64,000 nucleotides of DNA. It comes from Saccharothrix saharensis. Lineage in GTDB: Bacteria > Actinomycetota > Actinomycetes > Mycobacteriales > Pseudonocardiaceae. The notes below the pieces were generated by a model. The model was given only the letters and a program-made list of their open reading frames with translations, did no database searches and was not told the origin of the DNA. The DNA lies in NCBI RefSeq assembly GCF_006716745.1, contig NZ_VFPP01000001.1, positions 5,467,386-5,531,385 of the forward strand, written 5' to 3'. Within the stretch, counting starts at the first letter, position 1, and the number at the start of each line of letters is the position of its first letter. The translations under genes were made by a program, and so were the position numbers. This document shows, piece after piece, positions 54,693-63,434 of this stretch.

Positions 54693-55862
54693 GTGGACCT
54701 GTACGAGTACCAGGCGAAGGACCTCTTCGCCGCCCACGACGTCCCGGTACTTCCGGGCGACGTGGCGACCACCCCCGCCGAGGCCAAGGCCATCGCCGAG
54801 CGCTTCGGGCAGACCGTCGTGGTCAAGGCCCAGGTCAAGACCGGCGGCCGTGGCAAGGCGGGTGGCGTCAAGCTCGCCGAGAACCCGGACGAGACCGAGG
54901 CCAAGGCGGAGGCGATCCTCGGTTTGGACATCAAGGGTCACATCGTGCACCGCGTGCTGGTGACCCCGGCGTCCGACATCGCCGAGGAGTACTACTTCTC
55001 CTTCCTCCTCGACCGCGCCAACCGCACCTTCCTGGCCATGGCCAGCGTCGAGGGCGGCATGGACATCGAAGAGGTCGCCGCGACCAAGCCCGAGGCCCTG
55101 GCCAAGGTGCCCGTGGACGCGATCAAGGGCGTCGACCGCGCCAAGGCCGACGAGATCGTGGCCGCCGCGAAGTTCCCGGCCGAGGTGGCCGACCAGGTCG
55201 CCGACGTCATCGTGAAGCTCTGGGAGACCTTCGTCTCCGAGGACGCCACGCTGGTCGAGGTCAACCCGCTGGTCCGCGACCCCGAGGGCAGGATCGTCGC
55301 GCTCGACGGCAAGGTCACCCTCGACGAGAACGCCTCGTTCCGCCACCCCGCCCACGAGGAGCTGGTGGACAAGCAGGCCGAGGACCCGCTGGAGGCCAAG
55401 GCCAAGGCCAAGGGCCTCAACTACGTCAAGCTGGACGGCCAGGTCGGCATCATCGGCAACGGCGCCGGTCTCGTGATGTCCACGCTCGACGTGGTGGCGT
55501 ACGCCGGTGAGAAGCACAACGGCGTCAAGCCCGCGAACTTCCTCGACATCGGCGGCGGCGCGTCGGCCGAGGTCATGGCCAACGGCCTGGACATCATCCT
55601 GCACGACCCCGACGTGCGTTCGGTCTTCGTGAACGTCTTCGGCGGCATCACCGCGTGCGACGCGGTCGCCAACGGCATCGTGGCCGCGCTGGGCATCCTG
55701 GGCGACGAGGCCTCCAAGCCGCTCGTGGTCCGCCTCGACGGCAACAACGTGGAGGAGGGCCGCCGGATCCTCGCCGAGGCCAACCACCCGCTGGTCACCG
55801 TGGTGGACACTATGGACAACGCGGCCGACAAGGCCGCCGAGCTCGCGGCTGCGGGGGTCTGA
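54693..55862 (+). CDS. sucC: Succinyl-CoA ligase (ADP-forming), beta subunit
   Basis: 389 residues from GTG ([20 protein letters not shown]) with AGGAGA 6 nt upstream. The ATP-grasp domain carries [42 protein letters not shown] and the C-terminal [18 protein letters not shown] complete the family pattern. With SucD it makes ATP and succinate from succinyl-CoA in the TCA cycle. The reading frame begins further upstream, but the family start and ribosome site fix this GTG. sucD follows after 2 nt. Confidence 0.96.
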   Translation: MDLYEYQAKDLFAAHDVPVLPGDVATTPAEAKAIAERFGQTVVVKAQVKTGGRGKAGGVKLAENPDETEAKAEAILGLDIKGHIVHRVLVTPASDIAEEYYFSFLLDRANRTFLAMASVEGGMDIEEVAATKPEALAKVPVDAIKGVDRAKADEIVAAAKFPAEVADQVADVIVKLWETFVSEDATLVEVNPLVRDPEGRIVALDGKVTLDENASFRHPAHEELVDKQAEDPLEAKAKAKGLNYVKLDGQVGIIGNGAGLVMSTLDVVAYAGEKHNGVKPANFLDIGGGASAEVMANGLDIILHDPDVRSVFVNVFGGITACDAVANGIVAALGILGDEASKPLVVRLDGNNVEEGRRILAEANHPLVTVVDTMDNAADKAAELAAAGV

Positions 55863-55864
55863 CG

Positions 55865-56755
55865 ATGGCTATCTTCATCACCAAGGACAGCAAGGTCATC
55901 GTCCAGGGCATGACCGGTGCCGAGGGCACCAAGCACACCAAGCGGATGCTGGCCTCCGGCACGACCATCGTCGGTGGCGTGAACCCGCGCAAGGCCGGCG
56001 AGAAGGTCGACTTCGACGGCACCGTGCTGCCGGTGTTCGGCACCGTGGCCGAGGCCATGGAGGCCACCGGCGCCGACGTCACCGTGATCTTCGTGCCGCC
56101 GGCGTTCGCCAAGGCGGCCGTGATCGAGGCGATCGACGCGGGCATCGGCCTGGCCGTCGTGATCACCGAGGGCATCCCGGTGCACGACACCGCCGCGTTC
56201 TGGGCGCACGCCGTGGCGACCGGCAACAAGACCCGGATCATCGGGCCGAACTGCCCCGGTCTGATCAGCCCCGGGCAGTCCAACGCCGGCATCATCCCGG
56301 CCAACATCTCCGGCGCGGGCAAGATCGGCCTGGTGTCCAAGTCGGGCACGCTGACCTACCAGATGATGTACGAGCTGCGCGACTTCGGCTTCTCCACCGC
56401 CATCGGCATCGGCGGCGACCCGATCATCGGCACCACCCACATCGACGCGCTGGCGGCCTTCGAGGCCGACCCGGACACCGCGGCGATCGTGATGATCGGC
56501 GAGATCGGCGGCGACGCCGAGGAGCGGGCCGCGGCCTACATCAAGGACAACGTCACCAAGCCGGTCGTCGGCTACGTGGCGGGCTTCACCGCGCCCGAGG
56601 GCAAGACGATGGGCCACGCGGGCGCGATCGTGTCCGGCTCGGCCGGCACCGCGCAGGCGAAGAAGGAAGCCCTGGAGGCGGCGGGCGTCAAGGTCGGCAA
56701 GACGCCGAGCGAGACGGCCGCCATCATGCGGGAGATCATGCAGACGATCGGCTGA
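55865..56755 (+). CDS. sucD: Succinyl-CoA ligase (ADP-forming), alpha subunit
   Basis: 296 residues. The CoA-binding Rossmann domain begins [21 protein letters not shown]. The phospho-histidine motif is [37 protein letters not shown] and [14 protein letters not shown] are conserved. It forms the catalytic complex with SucC, and the two genes are separated by two bases in one operon (compare Rv0951-Rv0952). A terminator follows the stop. Confidence 0.97.
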   Translation: MAIFITKDSKVIVQGMTGAEGTKHTKRMLASGTTIVGGVNPRKAGEKVDFDGTVLPVFGTVAEAMEATGADVTVIFVPPAFAKAAVIEAIDAGIGLAVVITEGIPVHDTAAFWAHAVATGNKTRIIGPNCPGLISPGQSNAGIIPANISGAGKIGLVSKSGTLTYQMMYELRDFGFSTAIGIGGDPIIGTTHIDALAAFEADPDTAAIVMIGEIGGDAEERAAAYIKDNVTKPVVGYVAGFTAPEGKTMGHAGAIVSGSAGTAQAKKEALEAAGVKVGKTPSETAAIMREIMQTIG

Positions 56756-56780
56756 CGTTGAGCCGTTCGGGCAAAGCGCC

Positions 56781-56810
56781 GAGGGCCGCCTCCACCGGGA
56801 GGTGGCCCTC
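56781..56810 (+). terminator. Terminator after sucD
   Basis: GAGGGCCGCCTCC (56781-56793) pairs with GGAGGTGGCCCTC (56798-56810), 13 bp with one wobble and a 4-nt loop, followed by TGTG. Confidence 0.82.
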
Positions 56811-56939
56811 TGTGCGCTTCCGGACCAGTCAATGCGCACATTGGGGGGAACCACGGGAGTCCGGTCGTCGTCGGAGAGTGCGCATCGGCTAGCGTTCTGT
56901 CGACCCGAGATCAGTCCCGCAGGTGGAGGAGACCGCATC

Positions 56940-57605
56940 ATGTCCCAGCCGTACGGCGCCCCTCAGCAGCCGCCGGGTCCGGCGCAGCCGGCGGTGGGTG
57001 TGAACCTGAACCTCATCCTCCCGCTGGTGGCGGCCGGTCTGGCGCTGATCGCGTTCCTGCTCGCGTTCGCCGACGACGTGCCGTCCTCGGAGTACCTGTA
57101 CGCCGCGGGCACGCTCGCCGGTCTCTCGGTGCTGCCGCAGGCGCCCAAGGGCCTGCTGTACGCCGCCGTGCCGTTCGCGCTGATCCCCACGCTGGGGCTG
57201 CTCCAGGGCCTGATCACCACCGAGGCCGACGTCCAGGGCATGCAGATCGTGCTGCTGATCGTGTCGCTGCTGCTGACCGCGGCGGTCGTGCTGAGCCTGC
57301 TGCTGGAGACCGGCATCGTGAAGCTCCAGCCGAAGACCGCGAACGTCTACGGCCAGCCGGGTGGCTGGAACCCGCACTCGGGCGCGTTCCCGCAGCAGGG
57401 TCAGCAGCCGCAGCAGTTCGGCCCGCCGTCCGGCCAGTTCGGCCAGCAGGCCCCGCCGCCGCCGCAGGGCCAGCAGCCCAACCAGCCGCAGCCGACGTCC
57501 TACATGCCGCAGCCGGGGCAGTTCGGCCAGCCCGGCCAGCAGCCCGGCCAGCAGCCGGGCCAGGGCACGCCGCCCGGCGGGTTCGGCGGCCCGCAGCAGG
57601 GCTGA
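56940..57605 (+). CDS. DUF5336-type membrane protein (Rv0954-like)
   Basis: 221 residues from ATG (MSQPYGAPQQPP). Four transmembrane helices (about 22-42, 52-68, 76-92 and 101-121) lie between a Pro/Gln-rich N-terminus and a long Gln/Pro/Gly tail (QPGQQPGQQPGQGTPPGG). It resembles M. tuberculosis Rv0954, a 34-kDa antigen homologue, and holds the same place between sucD and the PerM-like gene. A role in cell division or cell-wall growth has been suggested for this family; nothing catalytic is visible. Confidence 0.85.
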   Translation: MSQPYGAPQQPPGPAQPAVGVNLNLILPLVAAGLALIAFLLAFADDVPSSEYLYAAGTLAGLSVLPQAPKGLLYAAVPFALIPTLGLLQGLITTEADVQGMQIVLLIVSLLLTAAVVLSLLLETGIVKLQPKTANVYGQPGGWNPHSGAFPQQGQQPQQFGPPSGQFGQQAPPPPQGQQPNQPQPTSYMPQPGQFGQPGQQPGQQPGQGTPPGGFGGPQQG

Positions 57606-57616
57606 GCACGTCTCGG

Positions 57617-57650
57617 GAGGGGTGGCGCCGGTGGTCCGGCGCCACCCCTC
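57617..57650. terminator. Terminator after the Rv0954-like gene
   Basis: GAGGGGTGGCGCCGG (57617-57631) pairs perfectly over 15 bp with CCGGCGCCACCCCTC (57636-57650) around TGGT, then TTC. Confidence 0.9.
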
Positions 57651-57707
57651 TTCGCGTGTCCGGCGAGCCTCGCCCGAACGGCTCACCGCTACTGGGACAG
57701 TGGGAGG

Positions 57708-59231
57708 ATGTCGGTGCAGCAAACGACCTCGCACGGTGTCGTGACGGACTCCGTCCGACCGCCCGAGTTCTCCCGCGCCGAACGGCTGCGCGTGCTCACG
57801 ATGACCGCCGCCGGTTCGGTGGTCATCGGCTACGCCGGGGTGGCGGCGCTGCTCGCGCTGGTCTCCTCGACGGCCGCGCACGCATCCTTCTCCACGACCG
57901 GCGTGCTCACCGCCGCCGCGCCGGGCTGGCTGGTCGCCCACCACGTGCCGCTGCGCTTCGACGGCGGGCAGCTCGGCCTGCTGCCGCTGCTGCCGACCGC
58001 GCTGGTGATGCTGCTGGTGTACCGGGCGGCCGCGGCCGCGGCGGACCGGTTGGGGCTGTTCGAGCCGTTGCAGGCGCGGTCGGTGGTGTTCAGCATCGCC
58101 GGCGCGCACGCCGTGGTGGGCAGCCTGATCGCGTTCCTGATGGGTGACGAGGGGCCGGTCCGGGCGACGCCCGCGGTGGCGTTCTTCGGGTGCGCGGTGG
58201 TGTCCGGGGTGGCGGCGGTCGCGGGTGTCGCGCAGCGCTGCGGCCTGGTCGAGGTCGTGTTCGAGCGGGTCGACCCGGTGGCGCGGCGCGGGTTGCGCGC
58301 GGGCGCGTCGGCGCTGTTCGCGCTGGTGGCGGCGGGCGCCCTGGTGCTGGCGCTGGGGCTCGTGTTCTCGTGGTCCACCACGGCGTCGTTGTTCGACCAG
58401 ACCGGCGGGACGATCGGCACCGGCCTGGGCATCTGGCTGCTGTGCCTGGCGTACCTGCCGAACGCGGTGGTCGGCGCGCTGTCGTACGTGGTGGGCTCGG
58501 GGTTCTCGATCGGCTCGGTGGTGGTGACCCCGCTGGAGTTCGTCGGCGGCCCGGTGCCCGCCGTGCCGCTGCTGGCCGCGTTGCCGGAGGAGCAGGCGGC
58601 CTACCTGCCGCTGGTGCTCGTGCTGCCGGGGGTGGTCGGCGTGCTGGTCGGGTTCTCGCTGCGGGACGCGGCCGAGACGCCCCGGGCGCGGGTGCGCGCG
58701 GTGCTGGTCGCGGCGGTCACGGTGGGCGTCGGCGCGCTGGTGCTGGCGGCGGTGGCGGGTGGTGCGCTGGGCGGCGGTGCGTTCGACCCGGTCACCGTCC
58801 CGGCCGGGCTGCTGGCCGTGCTCGCGTTCGGCTGGGTGACCGCGCCGGGCGCGGTGGTGGCCTGGTTCGCCGGACCGCGGCCGCCGCGCGTGGTGGAACC
58901 CGAGCCGGAACCGGAGGTCGTCGTGGACGAAGCGGACCACGACGAAGAGGACTACGAGGACTACGACGAGGAAGCCGAGTACGACGAGGACGCCGAAGAA
59001 GTCGAAGAGGAGTTCGACGAGGAAGAGGACGACGGGATCGAGGACGGCGAGGAGTTCGACCACGACCTCGACGAGTACGACGACCTCGACGAGGAGTTGG
59101 CCGAGGACGCCGACCCCGACCTCGACGACTCCGACGACTCCGACCCCGACTCCGACGGGGACCCCGGCCCCGAGGACTCGGACGAGGCCGAGGACGCCGA
59201 GCCGGAGGACCTGGCCGACAAGCCCCGTTAG
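57708..59231 (+). CDS. DUF6350/PerM-like membrane protein with acidic tail
   Basis: 507 residues from ATG with GGGAGG just upstream. About ten transmembrane helices fill residues 20-395 (LLPLLPTALVMLLVYRAAAA, LGIWLLCLAYLPNAVVGALS, and so on). The C-terminus from about 400 is a long disordered acidic stretch of Asp and Glu (YDEDAEEVEEEFDEEEDD and similar), facing the cytoplasm if the topology holds. In M. tuberculosis the protein at this place (Rv0955, PerM) is needed for persistence and supports the divisome. The acidic tail here may bind basic partners; that is inference. Confidence 0.82.
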   Translation: MSVQQTTSHGVVTDSVRPPEFSRAERLRVLTMTAAGSVVIGYAGVAALLALVSSTAAHASFSTTGVLTAAAPGWLVAHHVPLRFDGGQLGLLPLLPTALVMLLVYRAAAAAADRLGLFEPLQARSVVFSIAGAHAVVGSLIAFLMGDEGPVRATPAVAFFGCAVVSGVAAVAGVAQRCGLVEVVFERVDPVARRGLRAGASALFALVAAGALVLALGLVFSWSTTASLFDQTGGTIGTGLGIWLLCLAYLPNAVVGALSYVVGSGFSIGSVVVTPLEFVGGPVPAVPLLAALPEEQAAYLPLVLVLPGVVGVLVGFSLRDAAETPRARVRAVLVAAVTVGVGALVLAAVAGGALGGGAFDPVTVPAGLLAVLAFGWVTAPGAVVAWFAGPRPPRVVEPEPEPEVVVDEADHDEEDYEDYDEEAEYDEDAEEVEEEFDEEEDDGIEDGEEFDHDLDEYDDLDEELAEDADPDLDDSDDSDPDSDGDPGPEDSDEAEDAEPEDLADKPR

Positions 59232-59259
59232 GCAACGCCTAGGCTGCTCTTGAGCTGCT

Positions 59260-59922
59260 GTGACAGTCCCCAGCAAGGAGAGCACGCTGAGCGCCGCGAC
59301 CACACTCCGGCTTCCCGTCCCCGCCAGGGTCGTCGTCCTCGTCTCCGGTTCCGGCACGCTGATGCAGGCGTTGCTGGACGCGGCGGCCGACCCCGGATAC
59401 CCGGTCGAGGTGGTCGCCGTCGGCGCGGACCGCGACGGCATCGAAGGCCTCAGCCGCGCCGAGCGCGCCGACGTCCCCACCTTCGCGGTGAAGCTGCGCG
59501 ACCACGCCGACCGCGACGCGTGGGACGCCGCGCTGGCCGACGCCGTCGGGGCGCACGAGCCCGACCTGGTGGTCTCCGCCGGGTTCATGAAGATCCTCGG
59601 ACCCGCCTTCCTGGCCCGCTTCGGCGGCCGGATGGTCAACACCCACCCCGCGCTGCTGCCCGCCTTCCCCGGCGCGCACGGCGTCCGCGACGCCGTCGAC
59701 TACGGCGTGAAGGTGACCGGCGCGACCGTGCACCTCGTGGACGGCGGGGTGGACACCGGGCCGATCCTGGCCCAGGAGGCGGTCGTCGTCGCCGATGACG
59801 ACGACGTCGAAAGCCTGCACGAGCGCATCAAGGTGGTGGAGCGGCGGCTGCTCGTCGACGTGGTCGCCCGCCTGGCCCGCGAGGGCTGCACCGTGAACGG
59901 ACGAAAGGTGAGCATCCCGTGA
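59260..59922 (+). CDS. purN: Phosphoribosylglycinamide formyltransferase
   Basis: 220 residues counted from GTG 59260. Conserved: [19 protein letters not shown] (GAR phosphate site), [12 protein letters not shown], then [20 protein letters not shown] with the catalytic Asn/His, and [16 protein letters not shown] with the catalytic Asp. It formylates GAR with 10-formyl-THF in purine synthesis. The start is uncertain: AAGGAG lies 6 nt before an in-frame CTG at 59287, whose reading ([15 protein letters not shown]) fits the family N-terminus better than the GTG form. Overlaps purH by GTGA. Confidence 0.92.
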   Translation: MTVPSKESTLSAATTLRLPVPARVVVLVSGSGTLMQALLDAAADPGYPVEVVAVGADRDGIEGLSRAERADVPTFAVKLRDHADRDAWDAALADAVGAHEPDLVVSAGFMKILGPAFLARFGGRMVNTHPALLPAFPGAHGVRDAVDYGVKVTGATVHLVDGGVDTGPILAQEAVVVADDDDVESLHERIKVVERRLLVDVVARLAREGCTVNGRKVSIP

Positions 59923-61502
59923 CCACTCCTGCCGAGAGGCGACCGGTTCGCCGGGCCCTGATCGGGGTTTCCGACAAGTCGGGGCTGCTGGAACTGGCCA
60001 CCGGCCTGCACGCGGCCGGAGTCGAGATCGTCTCGACCGGCGGCACGGCGCGCGCGCTGGCCGACGCGGGCGTGCCGGTGACGCCGGTCGAGCAGGTCAC
60101 CGGGTTCCCGGAGGTGCTGGACGGCCGGGTGAAGACGCTGCACCCCGGCGTGCACGCGGGGCTGCTCGCCGACACCCGCCGCGAAGCGCACGTGGCGAAG
60201 CTGCGCGAGCTGGGCATCGAGCCGTTCGACCTGCTGGTGGTGAACCTGTACCCGTTCAGCCAGACCGTGGCGTCGGGCGCGTCGGCCGACGAGTGCGTCG
60301 AGCAGATCGACATCGGCGGGCCGGCCATGGTGCGCGCGTCGGCGAAGAACCACGCCGGCGTCGCCGTGGTGGTGGACCCGTCGCGGTACCCGTGGGTGCT
60401 GGAGCAGGTCGAGGCCGGCGGGTTCACGCAGGCCGAGCGGCAGCGGCTGGCCGTGGAGGCGTTCCGGCACACCGCGTCGTACGACGTGGCCGTGGCGTCG
60501 TGGCTGGGCAGCGTCGTCGCCCCGGACGACGAGAACTCCGGCTTCCCCGGCTGGGTCGGCGCGACGTGGAACCGCAAGCAGGTGCTGCGCTACGGCGAGA
60601 ACCCGCACCAGCGGGCCGCGCTGTACACGCAGGGCGACGGGTGTTCCGGGCTGGCGACGGCCGAGCAGCTGCACGGCAAGGAGATGTCCTACAACAACTT
60701 CGTGGACGCCGACGCGGCGTGGCGCGCGGCGTGGGACCACGAGCTGCCGTGCGTGGCGATCATCAAGCACGCCAACCCGTGCGGCATCGCGGTGTCCCGG
60801 GTGGACGGTCCGGGCGCGATCGCCGAGGCGCACCGCAACGCGCACGCGTGCGACCCGGTGAGCGCGTTCGGCGGCGTGATCGCGGTGAACCGCGAGGTGA
60901 CCGTGGAGCTGGCGGAGCAGGTCGCGGAGATCTTCACCGAGGTGATCATCGCGCCCTCGTACGCCGACGGCGCGGTGGACGTGCTCACGCGCAAGAAGAA
61001 CATCCGCATCCTGGTCGCGCCGGCGCCCGAGCGCGGTGGCGTGGAGATGCGCGCGGTGTCGGGCGGGTTGTTGGTGCAGACGGCGGACACGATCGAGGCC
61101 GAGGGCGACGACCCGGCCAAGTGGACGTTGGCGTGCGGCACGCCGTTGGACGAGGAGGGCCTGGCCGACCTGGCGTTCGTGTGGCGGGCGTGCCGGGCGG
61201 TGAAGTCGAACGCGATCCTGCTCGCGTCCGGCGGTGCGACCGTCGGCGCCGGCATGGGCCAGGTCAACCGGGTCGACGCGGCTCGGCTGGCGGTGGCGCG
61301 GGCCGGTGACCGGGCGCGGGGTTCGGTGGCCGCGTCGGACGCGTTCTTCCCGTTCCCGGACGGGCTGGAGGTGCTGCTGGAGGCCGGCGTGCGCGCGGTC
61401 GTGCAGCCCGGCGGGTCGGTGCGTGACGCGGAGGTGATCGCGGCGGCGGAGGCGGCCGGCGTGACCGTGTACCTGACCGGCACGCGGCACTTCGCGCACT
61501 AG
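59919..61502 (+). CDS. purH: Bifunctional AICAR transformylase/IMP cyclohydrolase
   Basis: 527 residues from a GTG overlapping the purN stop. The N-terminal cyclohydrolase domain has [32 protein letters not shown] [20 protein letters not shown] and [12 protein letters not shown]. The C-terminal transformylase has [28 protein letters not shown] and [13 protein letters not shown]. It performs the last two steps to IMP, feeding guaB for GMP. The purN-purH order is that of Rv0956-Rv0957. A strong terminator follows. Confidence 0.97.
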   Translation: MTTPAERRPVRRALIGVSDKSGLLELATGLHAAGVEIVSTGGTARALADAGVPVTPVEQVTGFPEVLDGRVKTLHPGVHAGLLADTRREAHVAKLRELGIEPFDLLVVNLYPFSQTVASGASADECVEQIDIGGPAMVRASAKNHAGVAVVVDPSRYPWVLEQVEAGGFTQAERQRLAVEAFRHTASYDVAVASWLGSVVAPDDENSGFPGWVGATWNRKQVLRYGENPHQRAALYTQGDGCSGLATAEQLHGKEMSYNNFVDADAAWRAAWDHELPCVAIIKHANPCGIAVSRVDGPGAIAEAHRNAHACDPVSAFGGVIAVNREVTVELAEQVAEIFTEVIIAPSYADGAVDVLTRKKNIRILVAPAPERGGVEMRAVSGGLLVQTADTIEAEGDDPAKWTLACGTPLDEEGLADLAFVWRACRAVKSNAILLASGGATVGAGMGQVNRVDAARLAVARAGDRARGSVAASDAFFPFPDGLEVLLEAGVRAVVQPGGSVRDAEVIAAAEAAGVTVYLTGTRHFAH

Positions 61503-61514
61503 GCGCTGGTTGGT

Positions 61515-61551
61515 CGAGGGGGCTCTTCGCCGGGTGCGAGGAGCCCCCTCG
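61515..61551. terminator. Terminator between purH and the convergent gene
   Basis: CGAGGGGGCTCTTCGC (61515-61530) pairs with GCGAGGAGCCCCCTCG (61536-61551), 16 bp with one wobble and a 5-nt loop. It serves both convergent genes. Confidence 0.9.
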
Positions 61552-61554
61552 GCG

Positions 61555-62301
61555 TTACTTCGAGATCAGTTCCCCGGCCGCTTCGACGGCCACCGCCTCG
61601 GCGTCCTCGAGCGGGAAGCCGGAGTCGGTGAAGAAGCCCTTGTCGTGGCCCATGTAGCTGATGTTCCACACCACGGTGCCCTTGCGGACCAGCAGCTTCA
61701 CCTCGGTGAGGTCGGTCGGCGAGGACGGGATGAAGACCATCGACTCGTCGCCGAGGTCGAGCGTCTTGGCCTGGTCGCCGGTGCCGTACGACATGAAGCT
61801 CGTGTAGTTGTCGTGGGCCTGGTCGAGGTTGCGGTCCTGCTTGTCGGAGAACGTGGTGAAGTCGTAGACGAGGAAGCTGAGGCGGCGCGTGTCGCGGCCG
61901 TCCCTGCCCTTGGTCTGCTCCCACGCGCAGTGGGTCTGCTTCATGCCCTTCTCGGCGTCGGTCGGTGCCTGGATGAGGCGGAAGCTGCTCACGTGCGCCT
62001 GGGCTTTCAGGGCGTCGCTGAGCACGCACTGGGCGATGGGCTCCGCGCCGGGGCCGCCGCCGGGCTCGTCGATGTAGTCGAGGTACATCGAGCCGACCAC
62101 GCCGGCCAGGACGAGCGCGACGACGCCGATGACGATGCCGACGACCAGGCCGGTGCGCTTCTTGCGCGGCGGGCCGTAGCCGGCGGGCGGCTGCGGGAAG
62201 CCGGGGGGTGGGCCGTAGCCGGGCTGGTGGCCGGGCGGTGGCTGCTGCTGGGGCCGGTGCTGGGGTTGCTGCGGGTGTTGCGGGTGCTGCGGTGCGTTCA
62301 C
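61555..62301 (-). CDS. Single-pass membrane protein with Gln/Pro-rich N-terminus
   Basis: 248 residues from GTG with GGGGGAA upstream. The cytoplasmic N-terminus is a His/Pro/Gln-rich low-complexity stretch (for example QHPQQPQHRPQQQPPPG). One transmembrane helix (TGLVVGIVIGVVALVLAGVV) follows. The outer domain has two cysteines (IAQCVLSD and KQTHCAWEQ) that could form a disulfide, and ends SGFPLEDAEAVAVEAAGELI. It resembles actinobacterial DUF3558-like solute-exposed domains only loosely. Function unknown. It is convergent with purH. Confidence 0.72.
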   Translation of the reverse strand: MNAPQHPQHPQQPQHRPQQQPPPGHQPGYGPPPGFPQPPAGYGPPRKKRTGLVVGIVIGVVALVLAGVVGSMYLDYIDEPGGGPGAEPIAQCVLSDALKAQAHVSSFRLIQAPTDAEKGMKQTHCAWEQTKGRDGRDTRRLSFLVYDFTTFSDKQDRNLDQAHDNYTSFMSYGTGDQAKTLDLGDESMVFIPSSPTDLTEVKLLVRKGTVVWNISYMGHDKGFFTDSGFPLEDAEAVAVEAAGELISK

Positions 62302-62372
62302 GGTTCCCCCCGTGGTGCGGTCGGTGCGCGCGGAGCAGTCTGCCGGCCACCCGATCGGGGACGCGGTCGGCA

Positions 62373-62403
62373 TTGACAGCGGGTGGTCGCTTCGCGATAA
62401 GAT
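62373..62403 (+). promoter_or_regulatory. Promoter of the imuA'-imuB operon
   Basis: TTGACA (62373-62378) and TAAGAT (62398-62403) lie 19 bp apart; GATAAG at 17 bp is an alternative -10. The LexA box begins 12 bp downstream. Confidence 0.6.
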
Positions 62404-62414
62404 CACCGTGTCGT

Positions 62415-62430
62415 TCGAACAAGTGTTCGA
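62415..62430 (+). promoter_or_regulatory. LexA (SOS) box of imuA'-imuB
   Basis: TCGAACAAGTGTTCGA is an exact match to the actinobacterial/Gram-positive SOS box TCGAAC-N4-GTTCGA. It lies between the promoter and the imuA' start, so LexA binding would block transcription until DNA damage. Confidence 0.92.
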
Positions 62431-62501
62431 CAGGCAGGTCGCCGAACTTCCCACGGCGATCCGCGCACAGGGGTGCGCGCGGATCAGTGGGAGGAGGGCG
62501 G

Positions 62502-63431
62502 GTGTCCAGGTCGGCAACGGCGACGCTGACCGCGCTCGGGGTAGGCGCGGCGGGCGAGCTGACCACGGCACCGGCTCGGACCCTGCCGGTTCGCGGGGAA
62601 CTGGCAGGGCTCCTCCCGTGGGGCGGCCTGCGGCGGGGCAGCACGGTGTCGGTGCGCGGGTCGACATCGTTGCTGCTCGCGCTGATGGCCGCGGCGACAG
62701 GAGAAGGGTGCTGGGCGGCCGTGGTCGGCCTGCCGGGGTGTGGGGCACTCGCGGCGGCCGAGTTGGGCGTGGCCGTCCATCGACTCGCCCTGGTCCCCCG
62801 ACCTGGCCGGGACCAGGGCGAGGTCGAGAAGACCGTGGCCGCCCTGCTGGACGGCTTCGACCTGGTGGCCCTCGCCACCCCGGTCACCCCGGCGACCTCG
62901 CGCAAGCTCTCCGCCAGGGCCCGCCACCGCAAGGCGGTCCTGCTGCCGTTCACCGTGCCGTGGCCCGGCTCGGACGTGGAGCTGACGGCAACCTCCGGTC
63001 GGTGGACGGGCCTGTCCGCCGGCCACGGCCTGCTGACCTCCCACACCGTCACCGTGCAGGCCACCGGCCGAGGAGCCGCCGCCAGGCCACGCCGAACCAC
63101 CGTGGTGCTGCCAGGGAACACCGACGTGCCGTCCCGACGCCCGACTCTGGCCCCCGTCCCGAGCACCGACCCACCTCGGTCCCCCGCCGCCCCGTCGACC
63201 CACCCACCGTCCGCCGGTTCACCGAGCACCGATGTCCCTGCTGCCGGCCTGTCGACCGCAGGTGCGCTGAGCGCCGGTCTGCCGGCCCGTCGTCCGGTGA
63301 GCGCTGATCTGTCCGCGGTCGACCGGTCGGCGGTCGGCCCGCCGAGCGGCGTGCCCGCCGGTCCGCCCGCCGACTCGCCCATGCCCTCCGCCACCTGCCT
63401 GGCGTTCCCGACCCCCGTCGAGGCGGGGTGA
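62502..63431 (+). CDS. imuA': ImuA'-like mutasome accessory protein
   Basis: 309 residues from GTG with GGAGGAG upstream. The N-terminal half resembles the ImuA' family (LPVRGELAGLLPWGGLRRGSTVSVRGSTSLLLALMAAATG, then LPGCGALAAAELGVAVHRLALVPRPG), a degenerate RecA-like protein without a Walker A lysine. The C-terminal third is low-complexity Pro/Ser/Thr/Ala. Together with ImuB and DnaE2 it carries out damage-induced mutagenesis in mycobacteria (Rv3395c). It lies 3 nt upstream of imuB and under a LexA box. No dnaE2 is seen before the window ends. Confidence 0.82.
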   Translation: MSRSATATLTALGVGAAGELTTAPARTLPVRGELAGLLPWGGLRRGSTVSVRGSTSLLLALMAAATGEGCWAAVVGLPGCGALAAAELGVAVHRLALVPRPGRDQGEVEKTVAALLDGFDLVALATPVTPATSRKLSARARHRKAVLLPFTVPWPGSDVELTATSGRWTGLSAGHGLLTSHTVTVQATGRGAAARPRRTTVVLPGNTDVPSRRPTLAPVPSTDPPRSPAAPSTHPPSAGSPSTDVPAAGLSTAGALSAGLPARRPVSADLSAVDRSAVGPPSGVPAGPPADSPMPSATCLAFPTPVEAG

Positions 63432-63434
63432 GCC

